This document shows, piece by piece, positions 61,298 through 64,000 of a stretch of 64,000 nt of DNA. Position numbers and translations under genes: made by a program. Source of the stretch: Pacificoceanicola sp049803835. GTDB lineage: Bacteria > Pseudomonadota > Alphaproteobacteria > Rhodobacterales > Rhodobacteraceae. A model generated the notes under the pieces. That model was not told where the DNA came from and made no database searches. It saw only the letters and a list, made by a program, of their open reading frames with translations. How positions within the stretch are numbered: the first letter of the stretch is position 1; each line of letters starts with the position of its first letter. The stretch covers positions 75,037-139,036 of the forward strand of contig NZ_JBNAGK010000016.1 of the NCBI RefSeq assembly GCF_049803835.1, in the 5' to 3' direction.

Positions 61298-62481
61298 TGG
61301 GAGACGCGGCGCTCGATAACCTCTGGTCGCGGACCGCGGCGGAACGCCACCAGTGGTCGCCCCTGTCCGGGGCGATCGAGGTGGATGTCGTCGTCATCGG
61401 CGGCGGGTTCACCGGCGTCTCGGCGGCCTATCACCTGGCCGCCGCCGGGGCGTCTGTCGCGCTGCTCGAAGCGTGCAGCATCGGCTACGGCGGGTCTGGC
61501 CGCAATGTCGGGCTGGTGAACGCCGGGCTTTGGACGCCCCCGGACCAGGTCGAGGACAAGCTAGGCCAGACGGCGGGCGCGGCCTTGAACGCAACGCTTG
61601 CCGAGGGGCCCGCGCTGGTCTTCGGCCTGATCGAGCAACACCAGATCAGCTGTGAGGCCATCCGCAAAAGCACCCTGCTTTGCGCCCATTCCGCAGCCGG
61701 CATGCGCGATCTGGAGAACCGCTTTGCCCAGCAGCAAAGGCGCGGTGCCCCGGTCAGGCTGCTGGATGCGGCGGAAACCGCACGGCGCACGGGCAGCCGG
61801 GCCCTTCACGGCGCGCTCTGGGATGCGCGCGCCGGAACGATCCAGCCTCTGGCCTATGTGCAGGGGCTGGCGCGCACCGCCGCCGCGCAGGGGGCCGCCC
61901 TTTTCGAGGGCTCCGGCGCGCTGGCAATCGACGAGACGGACAAGGGCTGGACCGTCCGCACCGCTCAGGGTGAGGTGCGCGCGGCCAAGCTGATCCAGGC
62001 GGTCAACGGCTACGGCACCGGGGCGGCCTTCGACAACGCCGTGATCCCGGCGCATTTCTTTCAGCTGGCGACGGCTCCTTTGCCACAGGACCTGCGGCGC
62101 GATATCCTCGGCGGCGGCGAAGGCTGCTGGGACACGGCGCTTGTCATGTCGTCCTTGCGGCTCGACCAGTCCGGTCGGATGATCTTTGGCGCACTCGGCA
62201 ACCTCGACGGCTTTGGCGGGGCGCTGCATCGCGCTTGGGCCGAACGGAAACTGGCAAAGCTGTTCCCGCAGCTTGAAGGCATCCCGTTCGAGCAGGACTG
62301 GACCGGGCGCATCGCCATGACCGGCACCGACCTGCCCCGCGTGGAACGCCGGGGACGCAACGGTATCTCGATCCTCGGCTATAGCGGGCGGGGGATCGCG
62401 CCCGGCACGGTCTTTGGCAAGGTGTTGGCGGGCTGGGCACGGCCGGGGAACTGGCCACGATGGCGCGCGTCTTTGCCGTGA
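61297..62481 (+). pseudogene. FAD-dependent amine/amino-acid oxidase (DAO family) with scrambled C-terminus
   Basis: A 394-residue frame that starts with a one-base overlap with the ALDH stop. VDVVVIGGGFTGVSAAYHLA binds FAD, and the DAO-family body is present up to GYSGRGIAPGTVFGKVLAGW. Then the frame is lost: the natural continuation GELATM lies in the -1 frame at 62445, and the listed frame ends in unrelated residues. About 30 C-terminal residues are missing. Relatives such as L-pipecolate oxidase (AmaA) act in lysine degradation; function is inferred from neighbours. It could still fold. Confidence 0.7.
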
Positions 62482-62709
62482 TGGGCATGAAGCCGGTGGG
62501 GTATTACGACTTGTCGATTGCTTCGTTCCGGTCAATTCCACCGCCTTCCGCCCCGTGGCGCGGGCGGATCTGGCGGAAAACCTCTTGTGCGGCTGGAACT
62601 GATCGCGGACGAGGCTGTGCGCCAAAAGGCTGCCGAGACGCTGGCGCGCCGCAGGATCTTTACCGACGGTGCCGTTGCGCTCACGGAAAAGGCCGAGGAA
62701 GAAGGCTGA
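62445..62709 (+). pseudogene. C-terminal fragment of DUF1338 2-oxoadipate dioxygenase/decarboxylase (HglS-like)
   Basis: Three frames together give the conserved end of a DUF1338 protein: RVFAVMGMKPVGYYDLSIA (frame from 62445), then VPVNSTAFRPVARADLAEN (second frame), then RLELIADEAVRQKAAETLAR and RRIFTDGAVAL (third frame) to a stop at 62709. Two frameshifts separate them. The N-terminal two thirds are deleted, so that the fragment is joined to the oxidase tail. The last ~25 residues are cut off where the insertion sequence begins. HglS converts 2-oxoadipate to 2-hydroxyglutarate in lysine degradation. Confidence 0.75.
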
Positions 62710-62713
62710 GCTC

Positions 62714-62733
62714 CTCCCCGAAAATCGGACAGT
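62714..62733 (+). repeat. Left terminal inverted repeat of the IS3 element
   Basis: Shares CTCCCC, GG and CAGT at matching positions with the right end (63981-64000 on the minus strand). AAGCTACT also occurs inside both ends, at 62739-62746 and, inverted, near 63960. Confidence 0.65.
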
Positions 62734-62787
62734 GACGGAAGCTACTATCTGACGTCTGCTGGTCTCTAAGAACGAGGAGATCAGAAC

Positions 62788-63117
62788 ATGTCGAAACGCA
62801 GGAACCATGACGCGGGCTTCAAGGCTCGCGTGGCGCTGGAAGCCCTGAAGGGCGAGCGCACGGTGTCGGAGCTGGCCGCGGAATACGGCGTGCATCCGAC
62901 CATGATCCATCAGTGGAGCGAGCCATTGTGCGCCATTGGTTCAAGAACAATGGCGAGCGCGCTGCTTGAAGGCGCATCTGACATTTTCGAGCGCGGCGGG
63001 AAGAAGAAGGCCGAGGTCGACGAGGAGACGGTGCGGTCGCTTCACGCCAAGATCGGGGAACTGGCCGTCGCCAACGATTTTTTGTCCAGAAAGCTCAAGC
63101 CTTGGACCGGCAAGTGA
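62788..63117 (+). CDS. IS3-family transposase OrfA with an internal insertion
   Basis: A 109-residue HTH protein. The start RNHDAGFKARVALEALKGER and the end with IGELAVANDFLSRKL are typical of OrfA of this IS3 subgroup. Between HQW (residue ~43) and ALLEGASDIFERGG, where relatives have only about two residues (KR), there are 14 residues, SEPLCAIGSRTMAS, giving about 12 extra. This lies in the second half of the HTH region, so DNA binding or leucine-zipper alignment may be affected. OrfB overlaps its end in the -1 frame. Confidence 0.88.
   Translation: MSKRRNHDAGFKARVALEALKGERTVSELAAEYGVHPTMIHQWSEPLCAIGSRTMASALLEGASDIFERGGKKKAEVDEETVRSLHAKIGELAVANDFLSRKLKPWTGK
62917..62955. repeat. Palindromic ~36-base insertion inside OrfA
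   Basis: GCCATTGT (62922-62929) and ACAATGGC (62947-62954) are perfect inverted repeats around 17 bases, and GCCATTG is also repeated directly at 62932-62938. The stretch coincides with the extra residues of OrfA and keeps the frame open. The precise borders are uncertain because the expected sequence is taken from memory of the family. Confidence 0.5.
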
Positions 63118-63968
63118 GGCGCGGGATGATCGAACGCTCTCACCCCACGCTGTCGGTCGGGGCGCAATGCCGCCTGCTGTCGATCTCGCGGTCGTCGTTC
63201 TACTACGCACCGCTGGGCGAGACCGCAGTGAACCTGGCGCTCATGCAACTGATCGACCGGCAGTTCCTCGAAACCCCGTTCTACGGCGTCCAACAAATGA
63301 CCTGGCACCTGCAGAACGAGGGCCACGCTGTGAACGTGAAGCGTATCCGGCGGCTGATGCGGCTCATGCGTTTGATGCCGATTTATCAGAAGCCGAACAC
63401 CAGCAAACCGGCCAAGGGGCACAAAACCTACCCCTACCTGTTGGGTGGCCTGCGGGTGGAACGGCCCAACCAGGTCTGGTGCGCCGACATCACGTACCTT
63501 CCGATGCGGCGGGGCTTCCTCTACCTGGTTGCCATCATGGACTGGTTCACCCGCAAGGTGCTGACTTGGCGCATCTCGAACACGCTCGAAGCCGACTTCT
63601 GCGTCGAGGCGCTGAACGAGGCGGTCCACCGCTTCGGCCCGCCCGAGATCATGAATACCGATCAGGGGTCGCAGTTCACGTCCTTCGCCTGGACCGACCG
63701 GCTGAAACGGATCGGCACCCGGATCTCGATGGACGGCAAGGGCCGGTGTCTCGACAACATCTTCATCGAACGCCTCTGGCGGTCCCTGAAGTATGAGTGC
63801 GTCTATCTGCACGCCTGGGAGACGGGCTCGCAGGCGAAGGCCGGGGTTGGCCAATGGATCACCTTCTACAACCACCAGCGGCCTCACGCCGCCCATGGCG
63901 GACAGCCGCCCGCCGTGGTCTACTTCAACCAGATCGAAACCGACCAGCAGGGGCAGAGAGTAGCTTAA
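63102..63968 (+). CDS. IS3-family transposase OrfB, DDE integrase domain
   Basis: A 288-residue catalytic protein. The DDE residues lie in VWCADITYLPM, IMNTDQGSQFTSF and IFIERLWRSLKYE, followed by FYNHQRPHAAHGG. An HTH-like linker (RRLMRLMRLMPIY) precedes the core. It begins at TTG 63102 in the -1 frame relative to OrfA, consistent with production of a fusion OrfAB by ribosomal frameshifting. All catalytic motifs are intact. Confidence 0.93.
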   Translation: MDRQVRRGMIERSHPTLSVGAQCRLLSISRSSFYYAPLGETAVNLALMQLIDRQFLETPFYGVQQMTWHLQNEGHAVNVKRIRRLMRLMRLMPIYQKPNTSKPAKGHKTYPYLLGGLRVERPNQVWCADITYLPMRRGFLYLVAIMDWFTRKVLTWRISNTLEADFCVEALNEAVHRFGPPEIMNTDQGSQFTSFAWTDRLKRIGTRISMDGKGRCLDNIFIERLWRSLKYECVYLHAWETGSQAKAGVGQWITFYNHQRPHAAHGGQPPAVVYFNQIETDQQGQRVA

Positions 63969-63980
63969 ACCACCCCGGAA

Positions 63981-64000
63981 ACTGGCCAAAAGATGGGGAG
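63981..64000 (-). repeat. Right terminal inverted repeat of the IS3 element (window edge)
   Basis: Read on the minus strand it is CTCCCCATCTTTTGGCCAGT, matching the left repeat at 13 of 20 positions. The element may extend a few bases beyond the window. Confidence 0.65.

Larger units (their letters stand above)
62708..64000 (+). mobile_element. IS3-family insertion sequence (runs to the window end)
   Basis: Two overlapping frames (OrfA 62788-63117, OrfB 63102-63968) flanked by imperfect terminal repeats: CTCCCCGAAAATCGGACAGT at 62714-62733 and, on the minus strand at 63981-64000, CTCCCCATCTTTTGGCCAGT (13 of 20 matches). The left end probably begins a few bases earlier with TGA (IS3 elements start with TG), which would make the stop of the hglS remnant part of the element. 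The right tip may lie just beyond the window, so a target duplication cannot be checked. Confidence 0.85.

Overview
The window is about 65 % G+C, dense with short overlapping operons (many ATGA and TGATG stop/start junctions), and carries TRAP-TAXI, tripartite tricarboxylate and many ABC uptake systems, a homogentisate cluster with a MarR regulator, molybdenum hydroxylase genes and a globin-coupled chemoreceptor. This content and codon use point to an alphaproteobacterium, most likely a Roseobacter-type member of the Rhodobacterales. No rRNA, tRNA or CRISPR array is visible. It looks like an accessory, catabolism-rich stretch of chromosome or large plasmid.

Left part (1-13904): a carbohydrate locus. 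On the minus strand lie an unrecognised 821-residue protein, a GH105-type unsaturated uronyl hydrolase and an esterase; divergently lie a second alpha/beta hydrolase, a complete sugar ABC importer (binding protein, two permeases, ATPase) and three Gfo/Idh/MocA oxidoreductases. Together they suggest de-esterification, hydrolysis, uptake and oxidation of uronate-containing oligosaccharides. 14033-25095: a Dpp-type ABC importer with amidases, RidA, an N-carbamoyl-D-amino-acid hydrolase, a hydratase-like protein and a racemase-fold protein that lacks the usual cysteines, suggesting use of amides or ureido compounds.

Middle (25275-41123): a minus-strand tyrosinase / subtilisin-like protease / small protein operon with a nearby secreted multicopper oxidase and the tail of a lost haem protein; a three-subunit molybdenum hydroxylase with its own MoaD-like protein; a LysR regulator followed by a sulfatase/phosphonate-monoesterase-type enzyme and a fused TRAP-TAXI importer. 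41274-48172: homogentisate catabolism (hmgA, maiA, fahA), a two-component flavin hydroxylase that probably feeds it, a metallo-beta-lactamase-fold protein with a broken metal motif, several palindromic repeats and a divergent MarR regulator. 48301-53868: RpiR regulator, globin-coupled chemoreceptor, and a periplasmic SUOX-fold protein paired with a hybrid histidine kinase.

Right part (54045-64000): an amidohydrolase, a GntR/UTRA regulator and a TctCBA importer, then a decayed zone. Between 58549 and 62709 every gene is broken or shortened: a solute-binding protein, a LysR regulator, an aminotransferase start fused to an ALDH7 remnant, an FAD oxidase with a scrambled end and a DUF1338 (2-oxoadipate dioxygenase) tail. 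I read this as the remains of a lysine/2-aminoadipate degradation cluster, cut off by an IS3-family insertion sequence that runs to the window end.
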